Assembly (NCBI GenBank): GCA_023231475.1
Contig: JALJEE010000149.1
Location: forward strand, 62,001 to 126,000
Reading direction: 5' to 3'
Origin: Seison nebaliae
Lineage: Eukaryota; Rotifera; Pararotatoria; Seisonacea; Seisonidae
DNA: 64,000 bases
A program made the translations under genes and the position numbers. This document shows positions 37,495 to 48,326 of the stretch, one piece after another. The stretch's first letter is position 1, and each line of letters begins with the position of its first letter. Below the pieces are notes generated by a model. The model was not told the DNA's origin and ran no database searches. It worked only from the letters and a program-made list of their open reading frames with translations.

Positions 37495-40400
37495 ATGAAT
37501 ATTTTTGTAAAAATTAGTCTACTAATAACTATATTGTTGGAGCACGAGCAGAAATATGTGTCCTCCTTATCTCTACCGAATACAACTCAAATCTCTCATC
37601 TCACAAGTCGTCCACTATCACCGAATCGAATGTGTCGTTTCTCACGAATCGGCTATGTTCGAACGACCGACATGCCAAATATTGCAGGAATTAATTGTTT
37701 CTTCTTCATTTGGAATTTCCGATTAGGAAAGACTAAACTGGCGGAAACTTATCCGTTAAGTCGTTATTTCTTCCTCGATAAATCGAGAGGATTCATCATA
37801 ATCTTGAGACAATTCCTTGAAATCGTAATTGATTTTAAGAGATTGTCACGAATTAATGGAATCAATTTCTTTTGTTGTCAAAAACCATATAATAGATGGT
37901 TAAAACGGTATATCGTCAATGAAACCCAAATACGTCCTGAGACACCGATTTATATCGGTAGTCAACAATTTCAAAGTCGATTGATGGATAATGGTGTTTT
38001 AAGTGATTTTATTCGATTCATTCATTATCGACAAAAGAATGACGATCTATCAGACATTTTTACCAATAATTTGACATTAACTAAAGAAGAAATTGGTGAA
38101 GGTTAAAAATCATTTCATATAGTTGCATTTGCATATCTTCTCTTATCAGATTATATGGAATTTCTCGATTATTATAAGGATTGTCAGAAAGCAGGAACGG
38201 AATGTTGTAATCGAATTGGAATCAATATTAATGAAATAATTCCATTAGGTTCCAATTCTTTAAAATCTTCTTCTCATCATCATCTTTTACCATTCAGATA
38301 AAGTACTTTTATTGAGATTGAATGAAACAACAGAGGAACGGATCATAAACGAATATAAACATGACAGGGAACAATTGAAATTGCCTTCTACATGTCCGGC
38401 TACATGGGACGGATTCCTTTGTCAACCAATAACCAGATCGGGTGAATCGTCCGTTATCGAATGTCCGAAATATGCCATTAGTGATCCATGTCGTCAAGAA
38501 GGTGGTCCGTCTCTTAAGACATGTACATATGATGGTATATGGGAGAGGAAGAATGGATATGAATTCACTAATTTTGAATGTTATCAGAAATATGTTAATT
38601 TAATTTAAAATTATAAAATTTAATAATCATTTAAATTCAACAGCGTCCCAAATTAGTTCTGATCGTTTCGTGCACATTCTACGCAATTAGTTTCCTTCTC
38701 CTTATCCCAAGCGTCATTATATTTTATGTCTACCGGTTCGTTCTCTTAATTTCATCAACAATCATATTTTAATTTTCTTATGAAAAACAGGAAGACTTTG
38801 CGAGAGAATGAACATGTCATTCATAAACATTTCTTCGTCTCTCTAATTTTAACGAGTGTGGCTGCCATCATATGGGAATTAGTATTCGAATATTCCATTT
38901 ATGAACGAACGAGAAATGTTTATATCCAAAATAATTCGGTAAGTTATTTTCCTTCAATTTTTTATTATTTTTTTTTAAAATTTAATTTTGGAATTTCCAT
39001 AAAAAAATTGTCGGAATATTTTATAATATTTTATTATTTGTAGTGGATTTGTATTATGGTGCAAATACTTAGAAACTACGCCAGATCCACCAACTACTTC
39101 TGGATGTTATGTGAAGGATTCGCTTTGTTTTGCGTTTTTACTGATATGGTTTTACAACAGAATCATTTCCTCATTAAGAATATGGTGACAATTGCATTGA
39201 TTACTGGATGGGGTTATTATTCGTCTTTGAACGATCTCATGAACAATTTAATTTTCCATCAAGTTCTTCCCATTTTCCCAATAGCAGTTTATGTTCTCAT
39301 GAAATTGCTGAAACCGGACAAGAATGTTCTGTGTTGGACAGAAGTTGACGCTTCAATTTATATATTGGCTGCACCAAATGTATTGACGATTCTTGTTCGT
39401 TTCTTTCATTTAAATATATTTCATTCATCTTTTCTCCAATCAGATCAACTTCATTATTTTCATTATAATTATTTATAAAATTATTACGATGAATCGACGA
39501 CAAGAAGATAGTAATGGTATGAGGAAGAGTTGGAATGCCGCTCTCTTTCTCATTCCTCTCTTTGGCGCTTATTTTGTAGTGCAAGTGTTCCCGATTAAAT
39601 GCCGATCACAAACCGGATCTATAATTTATGAATTGTTCCAAAAAATATCTGAAGGAGTTCAAGTTAAAAATAATTTTTCTATTTGAATCAAATAATCGGT
39701 TAATTTCAGGGATCATTGGTGGCATGCATTTATTGTTATCGGAAAAATAACATTCAACGAAAATTGAAAATTTCTTATAAAAATTTTCGATTTCTTTGTT
39801 TCCACGACGGAAGTAGAAGGAAAAGTAAATGTTGGAAAATTTTAAAATCATTTTTCTCCATTAATATATTTTCCAATAGATCGACAATCATTTTGTCGTA
39901 GTTCTTCGATGATAACACATAATTTGATCAATGATAAACCTCCTACAATCCATTTGAAATTGAACGAACAAAATTCATTAACGGACAATCATTTGATGAG
40001 TAATGATAATCGACCATCATATCTCTTAACAAACGATACGAAAACTCAAATGACAACATCAATGGTAATGCCGTATGAGAATGAAGAGTTTGTGGAGAAG
40101 GATATCGATCAGAATAAATTACATTCATCTTCTGTATCTCCATGTCAATTTAATGATTTCACTGAATCGATCATGTCGGCCGATCGATTGACAAATACGG
40201 TCCACTTAAATTCTTCAAATGGAAATAAATTGTCTAGCAATTCTTTATCTAATTCGAATACCGGTAAAGGAATTTCAATGACGTCACAACCAATTCCTGA
40301 GAATGAGCCTCTGATCTCCGAACATCAGAATATGTCGGAAGATATTCCGTTAGCGTCATCTCAATCCATCACATTATCAACCACCATAGATCAACGATTA

Positions 40401-40640
40401 GATTTTCAAGCGGCTCTCTCTTCCGATGACAGTTCGGCCACTCTCCAAAAGAGAGTGCCACTCACAGTGAAATTGGAATCGGAATTATCTGACGCATTAT
40501 ACTATGTTGGACAAATGCCGGCGATTATGTCGTCGACGAATGAGAGTCAAATTGAGAGAACGCCAATAGTGAAGAAGAAAGGTATCTCGAAATTTATCGA
40601 TCGATGTTCAACTAAATATCCTTATGCAAAGAATGGATAA
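37495..40640 (+). CDS. Class B (secretin-type) neuropeptide GPCR
   Basis: Ten exons give 878 aa: 37495-38101, 38150-38248, 38298-38593, 38644-38735, 38791-38938, 39044-39212, 39264-39394, 39444-39662, 39710-39824, 39880-40640. A signal peptide opens a long ectodomain with KDCQKAGTECCNR and the hormone-receptor motif CPATWDGFLC with further Cys (class B HRM domain). Seven hydrophobic segments follow; class B hallmarks are HKHFFVSLILTS, RNYARSTNYFWMLCEGFAL, the ITGWVLPIFP junction formed by removing a 51-nt intron, and LIPLFGAYFVV. The 250-residue tail is Ser/Asn rich and suits kinase and arrestin regulation. Family ligands include PDF, DH31/calcitonin-like and CRF-like peptides; I cannot choose among them. 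The 200-residue first exon before the HRM domain is unusual and may contain an unseen intron. Confidence 0.87.
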
Positions 40641-40849
40641 ACATTCAACTTTCTACTTCTCCTTCTCTTCTACCTCGTTCTCTTCCTTTTCCTCTCCCTC
40701 TCCAAAAAGAACTCATTGAACATTTCTTATCTATCTTCCCAAAAGTTTTATTCACATCGAGTTGTAGAATTTTCATTTAAAATTAATGCAACAACAAAAT
40801 TTATATGAAATAAAAATAATTCTTAAAAAAATTTGCACAATTTTCCCAT

Positions 40850-41378
40850 TCACAAACGATGACGATCAGTTAAAACTCGAATAATCGAACCAACCCCACA
40901 TTTCTTATAAATCTGAAAAAAAAAAAAAAGGAAAATTAAGTTAAAGTGTTAAAATTGTATTAATGAATAATGGAACTTTTTGATGCCATGATAATAAGTG
41001 TGATGGTGTAATACCATCAGTAGAGAATTCGAATCCTTTATAAACATATTTCAATAAATTATCTACCAATTTCCGATCTTTCTCATAAATGGCGTCTAAA
41101 AGTTGAGTGATTTCTTTCTCCGAAACACAACCGATAATTCTCAAGAAATTCTCCATCGACGCTTTCCATACGGTCTGATCTGTTTTAGATGTGACTGAAT
41201 TGGAGAGAACTTCAATTAAAGCGTCTTTGTAATTCTTTTGAAGGATGTACCGTTCGATTAATTTCGTATCGGCAACTTTCACGGTGGAATTATTGTCCTG
41301 GTCATTCTCTTTATCGATTCGTTGAATTCGATCCACATCGACTTGACGAAAACTGGTATTACTCATCGGTTTAGCCAT
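40850..41378 (-). CDS. ARPC5: Arp2/3 complex subunit 5
   Basis: Two exons give 154 aa (human 151): 40977-41378 and 40850-40912, intron 64 nt with a 15-T tract before CAG. ARPC5 (p16) is the smallest subunit of the Arp2/3 actin-branching complex. Family matches are SFRQVDVDRI near the start, LLKYVYKGFE (human LMKYIYKGFE), LLSWHQK at the junction, and CGVGSIIRVLTDR at the end (human GGVGSIVRVLTAR), which only appears once the intron is removed. Translation may start at the ATG used here (MAKPMSNTS) or at the Met four residues on. Stopping at the intron would give a false truncated C-terminus. Confidence 0.93.
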
Positions 41379-41985
41379 CACGATTTTATGTTTACATTCA
41401 ACATAAAATTTAAATAATTCACTATAAATTTTCACTATTTTACGAGTTGTGCTTCAATTTTAAGAAAATATCAATCCAATACATCAAATTTATACATCAA
41501 TCGATACATCATCAAATTTATTAACCATAAATTGGAAAGAAAATTATCTTCCTAACTTTCCTGTAAGTTTTATTCTAATTCGCTTATTAAATTTTTAACA
41601 ATTAATCTTAATTAATAAATACTATAATAAATAAGTTTATATTATGCAAAATAATTTTTCCGAAAAAAATAGAGAATGATTAAGAATTTATTTTCCAAAA
41701 CAATAAGAATAGAAAATAGTTACAAGAAATTATTTTTCATTTAAAAAATTATTCACTTTATTTTTGAACTTATCAACAGCAAAAATTGTTTTGGAGATAT
41801 TTAGTTCGTTGTCTAATTGATGTTTAACTTGTTCGTTATCCATCTAATTATGATGATTTGTAATTTGTCCAATTCATTGTAATCATCCAATGTATTGGGA
41901 ATATTCATTGTAATTTGTTTTTATTACTACTTTGTCTTAACATTGATACATCATAAACTATATTGAAACAATCTTGACCTTTCGG
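41379..41985. other. AT-rich spacer before repeat array
   Basis: Upstream of ARPC5, AT-rich, without coding frames. It probably holds the ARPC5 promoter and leads into the degenerate repeat array. Confidence 0.45.
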
Positions 41986-44060
41986 TTAGATATCGATAAT
42001 ATTTTGTACATTTCACTATATATATTGATTTTAACTGTGATAATAACGTTTGAGAATTCCTGAATTATTGAATTCCTTTTTGCAAGCTTATGGAATCCTT
42101 ATATATTGTTGACAACTGTATATTTCATTTAGGTCATATATACGTTTGAGAATTGTTGACTTGTTCCACCATTATTTCTGTATTATCGGGAAACCTTAGT
42201 GAATGGACATGAAATCTTCCATTAATTCCAATATCCCATACGATATATGGGCTTTAATCTATATTGATAATAACCCTTGGACTCAGACGTTTGAGAATTC
42301 GATTAATCTTTTTTCCAAACAATGAACATCTGAACGTTTCACAACCAAATTTGAATAACCCCTGTAAACACGCATTTGAGAATTCTTGACGTGCTCTCTA
42401 TCGGTATATTTGTCTTATCAGGAAAACATGAATGGACATGAAACCTAAGTAGTTTCACGATGCATAAATCTATATTGATAATAACCCTTTTAACACATTT
42501 TGATAATTTATTACATGTTCCATTATGAAACTTTGTGAATGGACATGAAACTGAGATCTAGTCCAATATCCCATATGGACTATAATCTATAGATATGATA
42601 ACCCTTGGACTGACTTTTGAGAAATCCTGAATCGTTCGATTCCTTCTGGCCTAACGAATTAAACCCTTGTACATTTTGGATATTACAATGTTTCATCCAT
42701 ATCAATATCCCAAAGGCATTTTTCAGAATTATACCGTTGTAAACACGCCGGTGTGAATTTTTGACTTGTTCCATTTTTAAATATTTACTGTTGGGAAAAC
42801 TTAGTGAATGGACATGAAACTTAGGTGACTATCCCAAGTTTCATAGACCCCCAATTATACTGATGATAACCCTTTTAACACACTTTGATAATTTATTACA
42901 TGTTCAATTATTGAACTTAGTGAATGGACATGAAATCTAGTCCAATATCCCATATGGACTGTAATCTATAGATATGATAACCCTTGGACTGACTTTTGAG
43001 AAATCCTGAATCGTTCGATTCCTTCTGGCATAACGAATTAAACCCTTGTATATTTTGGATATTACAATGTTTCATCCATATATTAATATCCCAAAAGCAT
43101 TTTTCGGAATTATTGACATTTCCCATTCTTCATTCTGCATTATTGGGAAAACTGTTGGGAATGGCCATGAAACCCATTCGAATGTCCCAATACTTTAAAA
43201 TCACCTTTATATAATTATAATAGACGTTCGACTTGCGGAACGATTACTCGGGATATTGTGGACATGGAATAATTCAGCCATCTCAATATCCCAAATCTTG
43301 TTATTGTTTATATAATTATGATAAAACTTATCTATATCTAGGGCGCTCCAATATCTATACGAATAATAATCCTTTTATCCACGTTTGAGAATTGCTGACT
43401 AATTCTAAAACTTTCGTGAATATTTGAATTGATATGATTATTTATTCGTTTTATAGATCTGGAATAAAACTTCTTTGCCAAACAAGTGGAACCTTTATAT
43501 AATTGTGACCATCTGATATTTTGTACGGGATGAATTTCATCCATTTGAATATACGACAAATTTGGTTGTCCTTTGTATATTTATCACAAATTTTCCTTCC
43601 CAAAAGGATAAACCTTTGATATCTTGGACATCATATAATTGGTCGATTTCAATATCCACATTAATAATAGCCATTGTTAAAAATCGATCAATATATCTTT
43701 TATAATTTATAATTATTTTTCTTAAATTGATGAAAAATACCCATCTTTATCATCCAGGAAAACTTACTGAATGGACATGAAACCTAAGAGGTTATTCAGG
43801 ATTCCATGGGTGGATAAATTAATGTACTGATAATATAAACCCTTTATTCCAATTTTGAGAATTGCTGACTTTGATGGAATTATTTTCCCCAATAAATAGA
43901 ACCCTTGTATATTGTGAACTGATCTAATGTCTCATCCACTTTAATATCCCAAATTTCGGAATAACCCTTATATAGTGATATAGACTTTTTCTTGGCAAAT
44001 CCCTAACATTGAAAACCTTATATCTATTGCTTGTTATCCCACTTTACTTCCGAATCTTCT
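41986..44060. repeat. Degenerate complex tandem-repeat (satellite-like) array
   Basis: Several motifs recur in the same order through 2 kb: GTGAATGGACATGAAA, then CCAATATCCCATATGGACT, then CTATATTGATAATAACCCTT, then ACTTTTGAGAATTCCTGA, then AAACCCTTGTATATTTTGGA and TTTCATCCATATCAATATCC. GAATGGACATGAAA (or a close variant) occurs near 42201, 42430, 42537, 42806, 42922, 43154 and 43759. Two segments, about 42506-42730 and 42891-43110, are nearly identical over 220 bp, giving a larger unit of about 385 bp. Other copies are eroded. There is no protein-coding gene; small minus-strand frames here simply repeat the same peptide because the DNA repeats. It looks like an old satellite or nested mobile-element remnant. 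Confidence 0.8.
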
Positions 44061-44220
44061 TCGAAGCAACAAGGCCATTCTATAGGGTATAATTATAAGA
44101 TCTACTCAAAAAAATTAAAAAAAACTATTATAACCAAGTAATTAATTAAATTTATATAACATAATATGATTATAAATAAAATAATAACAAATGTCGCAGG
44201 ATTATCCGCACATATAAGAA

Positions 44221-44351
44221 AGATATAAGATACAAGTTGAAAGATACAAGTTGAAAGATATAAGTTGAAAGATATAAGTTGAAAGATATAAGTTGTAAGA
44301 TATATAAAACGACAAGATATGAGAAGAAAGATATAAAAGGACAAGATATAC
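44221..44351. repeat. 14-bp minisatellite (GATATAAGTTGAAA)
   Basis: About five tandem copies of a 14-bp unit GATAYAAGTTGAAA, followed by degenerating versions (GATATAAAAGGACAA). It sits directly to the right of the degenerate satellite array and to the left of the HDAC11-like gene. Confidence 0.85.
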
Positions 44352-44590
44352 TTTTTGTATTTTCTATTTTAGAAACTAAAATGAAATTGTAAATGAATTT
44401 CATGGAGCAATAGTGTCTTAAATAATAGAATAATAATAGGAATAAGCTTTAAATTTATTCATTGTAGTTTATACATTTTCTCTCCATATCTCCTTCTCGC
44501 AATATTCTTCATTTGAACAATCTACCAAAACTTTTGATTGTTTAGTGAGAAATGATTATTCGTTTCTCTTAATTAACAAATTAAATTGGA

Positions 44591-46053
44591 ATGGGTGACA
44601 ACAATAAGATAACTCAATCTAAGAATAACCCGATGAGGTTCACTTAATTCAGCAATTGGTAGTTTCTTATGTTGTGAAAGAAGTAGAAAAATTTTCAGTT
44701 GTACGGATAGAGTGACGAAAACTACATCATGGCCAATCGTGTATAGTGAGAAGTATAACATTAAATCGAAAGTTCATAATTCTTCTCGATATTTGTGCAA
44801 CGATCGTGCTAGAAAAATATTAAATGCATTTCTCGGTTTATATCCTCCTTCTAAATTGCTCCCGAATATACATCGTATTAGAATTGGATTCCATTCCACA
44901 TCGTAGTTGTTTAATAGAACCGTGTAAAGTGGAAAAAAAAGAATTGTTGGAATGTCATTCTGCAAAATATATTCGAATGAATAAATTTGTTACATAAGAC
45001 TCACACATATAATTTATGATTTTATTATAATGAAATTTAGTTTAGTTGTTCATATTCGAAAATTTTTGAGAAAACATATTTTGCATGTATCCCAGTCCTC
45101 TTTCACAAGAGAACAGTGTTGCGCTCTCATCTCTATCAAATTGGTGGTAGTCTCTTAGTTAAATTTCAAACTTATATTGAAAGTGAATCATCTAATTTGT
45201 AGGCGGCAAAACTAGCCATAGAAAGAGGTTGGGCGATTAATTTAGGTGGCGGTTTCACCGAAGCCGAATATCGTCGAGGTAGTTGTGGATGTATCTACTC
45301 TGACATACTTCTAATAACTAAAATGTTAAGACAGGATTATTGTATTCAAAAAATATTAATTTTAGACTTGGACGCGAGACAAGTTAAATTTTGAAAATTA
45401 ATTTAATTTAAACACAACTCAATTTAGGGTGTCGGTTATCAGCGAACTTTAATTAATGACACTAACATAATAATTGTTGACATTTGCAATCCGATGCAAT
45501 ATCCTCGTGATCTTGAAATTGCAGGTTAATAGCTCTCATAATTAATTCCTGTAACGGTTTTTTTAGAAAAATTAACTCATTATCTGGTAGTGAAAAATGG
45601 TTGTCGAGATGATCCTTATCTCAGTCAGTTGACCAGGTTCTCTCTCTACTTAACAATTGAATAATGTCCAATAATTAATTTTAGAATATTGACATTGATT
45701 TTAAGGAAGAATCAAATCGATTTCGTAATTTATATCGCTGGAATGAATCTCTTAATCAATGATAGTGGAAGTCTCATCAATTTGACATTTCAAGTTATGA
45801 AGCATATAACAATTATTAAAACTTTATTTTGAAGGGTATGATGGAGAAAGATAAGATTGTATTTCGTTCCGTTCGTAAACGAGATATTCCGATTTTGATG
45901 CTGTTGCCAAATGGTGAGAATCCGGATGCAATAGCAGCAATTGCACAATCCATCAAACAATTGATCGAGGCAAATGTGATCGGCGTCTCATTCGATTGCC
46001 AAGGAAAATCGATCGTTGCTAAGAAACATGTTTATCAGACTAATAAATTTTAA
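44591..46053 (+). CDS. HDAC11: HDAC11-like protein with destroyed active site (pseudoenzyme)
   Basis: Nine exons give an intact 360-aa protein (human HDAC11 347): 44591-44637, 44699-44835, 44882-44988, 45041-45157, 45203-45382, 45428-45524, 45567-45636, 45685-45793, 45835-46053. Homology spans the family: SWPIVYSEKYNI, LFHKRTVLRSHLYQIGGS, LAIERGWAINLGGGF, ILDLDARQGVGYQR and RKRDIPILM. HDAC11 is a class IV deacylase that removes acyl groups from lysine. Here the His-His dyad after GGGF is Thr-Glu (155-156), zinc ligand His of DAH is Arg195, the third ligand Asp of AGTD is Asn273, and the catalytic Tyr of GGY is Glu316; only Asp193 is kept. All frames and splice sites remain open, so it is a pseudoenzyme rather than a decayed gene (inference). 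A CFAP97-like gene starts 79 bp downstream. Confidence 0.85.
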
Positions 46054-46132
46054 AGAATTTTCAATTAGAAAAATTTTCAGTTTTTATTTTAACTTTTCGT
46101 TACTTTTTTTTCTTTTTCGTTAATTCGAAGTA

Positions 46133-46973
46133 ATGCTGAAATTAAAAGAAACACAACAGACGTATAAGAAAAAACCGATGTCTTATGAGGAGATTAAAAG
46201 AAAGAAAGATTATGAAACACATTTAAAGAATGTTAGAGAGATGAAGAAATTGATGAATATTCGAGATGTCACCGTTCCAATACATGTCATTGCACCAACT
46301 CAAAGATTTTATGTTAAAATTTATTCTAATTTTTTTTTTCTCATAATTTTATTCTCAGCCCAAAAGAGTTCGAGCGGATGAAGTTTATGCGGAAAATAAA
46401 AGTCTCTATCAACGAATGGCCACTGTGATGACTCGACCGTTGGGGGAGATAGGAGTGAATGAGAATTATGGTAAATATCGTATTAGTCATAACAAAGCGC
46501 GAGAACATAATCATGATCGATTAATGAATCGACATTTAAAGGAAACGAAAAAATTTATACAATCAGCAGAACCGTTAGTCGATACGGGATTGAAAGAAGG
46601 TCGTTGGAAAGTTAATTGTCTCTTCATTTTACTCTCTTCAAGACTCTTGTTAGAAAGTTAAACATAATATGGCGAACGCGAGTAAACGGCCTGAAAATCT
46701 CAATAAATTCTTGAACGAAAAGAAAATAGTTTGAAATTTTTATTTAAAATCACAATTCTAAAATTCATGTTTCAGGCACATGAAGTGCATAATCGACGAA
46801 TAGCTGAGAAGAAAGCGATAACGGTAGATAGAGCGAAGGACAAGATGTTGGAAGAGAGGAGGGATCAATATTACCATCATATCTACGCCCATCAAACGAG
46901 ATCGTATCGTTCACTTAATCGTAATTTGAGTCATGCAATTAGAAGTTACAAACGGTTGGGAATAATAAAATGA
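46133..46973 (+). CDS. CFAP97-like protein, first copy
   Basis: Four exons give 234 aa: 46133-46312, 46359-46610, 46654-46728, 46776-46973. The protein is helical and strongly basic, with many His. Segments such as VYAENKSLYQRMATV and FIQSAEPLVDTGL resemble the CFAP97/hemingway domain (EN-x-L-x-x-K/R-I/M and AKPLVDT), but the order and spacing are not fully canonical, so I call it CFAP97-like with moderate confidence. CFAP97 proteins are linked to cilia and sperm flagella. It begins 79 bp after the HDAC11-like stop and ends 150 bp before the second CFAP97-like gene, all on one strand. If not CFAP97, it is an unknown basic coiled protein. Confidence 0.6.
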
Positions 46974-47123
46974 GTTGTATGAGAAGAAGAACTTGAATAA
47001 AATTGAAAAAAATGCCTTTTGATTCTTTTATTTTCGCTTGAGATAATTCCATCGGGCAAAGTTGAAATAAAACGAAATTACTTCATTTCATTCAATTAGA
47101 AATTGATTAACTGCTCGACAAGA

Positions 47124-48054
47124 TGAGCGTTGACTTGTATGAAGAACATAAAAAGCGTCAAGGTGAGAAGAGGTTGAAGGAGAAGAAAAAACAAAGGGAA
47201 ACTGCAAGTTAATCGATTAAAAACCATCTTCTCCTTTAGTCTCATACAGAGAATTTACAAATCGATATTAAACTCTTGAACAAACGTCGAGATATCATGT
47301 TCAATTTTGCAAAAGAAGGAAGAATAGAAAATTGCACTTTGAATGACATTTATGCGGAGCATGCATATCGTGTGCACTTGATGAATTTGAGATACGGTTC
47401 CTCCAAAAAATTTGAAATGAAAATAAAAATTCGAAAATTAAATAGCAAAACCGTTGATGGATATCTCGTCGCCTATGGTATCGGCCAGTGTCGGTTACCC
47501 AAAACGAACAGTTTCAAATTGTTCTCTTCTTTAGAAATACTCTCTTTAATTCCAAATGTCAGATGAAAACGAGAATGAGGCAAAATGAGATATATTGTGA
47601 AAATAAAAATTTAGTTCAGAAAATTCTCAATGTCCAAACGAGAAAAGATCCGCATAATCTACATCCTCGAGCACTTGAATGTATTCGACCAATTCGTTCG
47701 CAGTTGATTTTACCTTTCTATTTCGTTGAGTAATCTCACTTTTCAAAGAGTCGCATGGAATTATGGTCAACGAAACAGAGAGAGACAAATAAATCAAGAT
47801 AATAAAAAATTAGATAAAAAAATAGCTAATTCAAAATCGTATTATCCAACGAAAGATTATCAGAATAATTGGGAAGTTCTACTCTTCTCATTTGTCACTC
47901 TTTCTATTTTTAGAAAACGAAAACAAAAATGGTCCGAATTAGTAAATTTCCATTTAAGCAACGGAAACGTTTGGAGCGAATGGTTTCTAATTTTATTTTC
48001 CTAATATTATTCGTTGACTTGAATGAATTTTATAATTTCATTGAAAATATCTGA
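47124..48054 (+). CDS. CFAP97-domain protein, second copy
   Basis: Five exons give 237 aa: 47124-47163, 47250-47487, 47535-47702, 47749-47875, 47914-48054; the last intron is only 38 nt. The segments NEIYCENKNLVQKILNVQ and NRERQINQDNKKLDKKIANS, followed by KSYYPTKDYQNNWEK, parallel the CFAP97D pattern (I-xx-EN-x-L-x-x-K-I, then RNREL-xx-I-xx-EN-xx-L-x-x-R and KPHYD...W). The N-terminus (YEEHKKRQENLQIDIK) is charged. Two of its donors are GTG rather than GTT. The last exon ends in a hydrophobic stretch that may instead be intron or 3' UTR, so the C-terminus is uncertain. A role in cilia or flagella is inferred from the family only. Confidence 0.6.
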
Positions 48055-48326
48055 ATCTTTTCTTGTAGTTGTGTATGATGATGAATTTAGAATTAAATGT
48101 TTTAAATTGTTTTTAAATTTTTCTTATTGGAATTCATGTTCGATAATGGAGAAGAAATATAATATAAAATTTTAATTCAATTCAGATTATTATTAGATTC
48201 CTTCACTTTTAGAGTTCTAATTTCCGACATCGACATACGAAAAAAATAAAAGGGAAGAATCCGAGAGATACGAGTTATGGTGGGGAAGGGGAGAAATCAA
48301 CAAACGCCATAAGTCTCCATCATCCG

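Noticed and set aside
39489-39686. Separate small gene with MNRRQED start inside the GPCR region
   Set aside because: It is exon 8 of the receptor, continuing transmembrane helix 5 into helix 6 and in phase with its neighbours.
42580-43126. Two minus-strand frames encoding almost the same peptide (MKHCNIQN...)
   Set aside because: They are duplicated only because the underlying DNA is a tandem repeat; no start context, no family, and other copies of the repeat are not open.
41986-44060. Regular recurrence of short motifs as a CRISPR or repeat-protein gene
   Set aside because: Spacing varies, motifs are degenerate, and no reading frame runs through the array.
44221-44351. Short regular repeats that could suggest a CRISPR array
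   Set aside because: The units are contiguous 14-mers without unique spacers, in a eukaryotic genome.
44573-44965. Minus-strand frames opposite the HDAC11-like 5' exons
   Set aside because: They overlap plus-strand exons supported by homology and have no family match.
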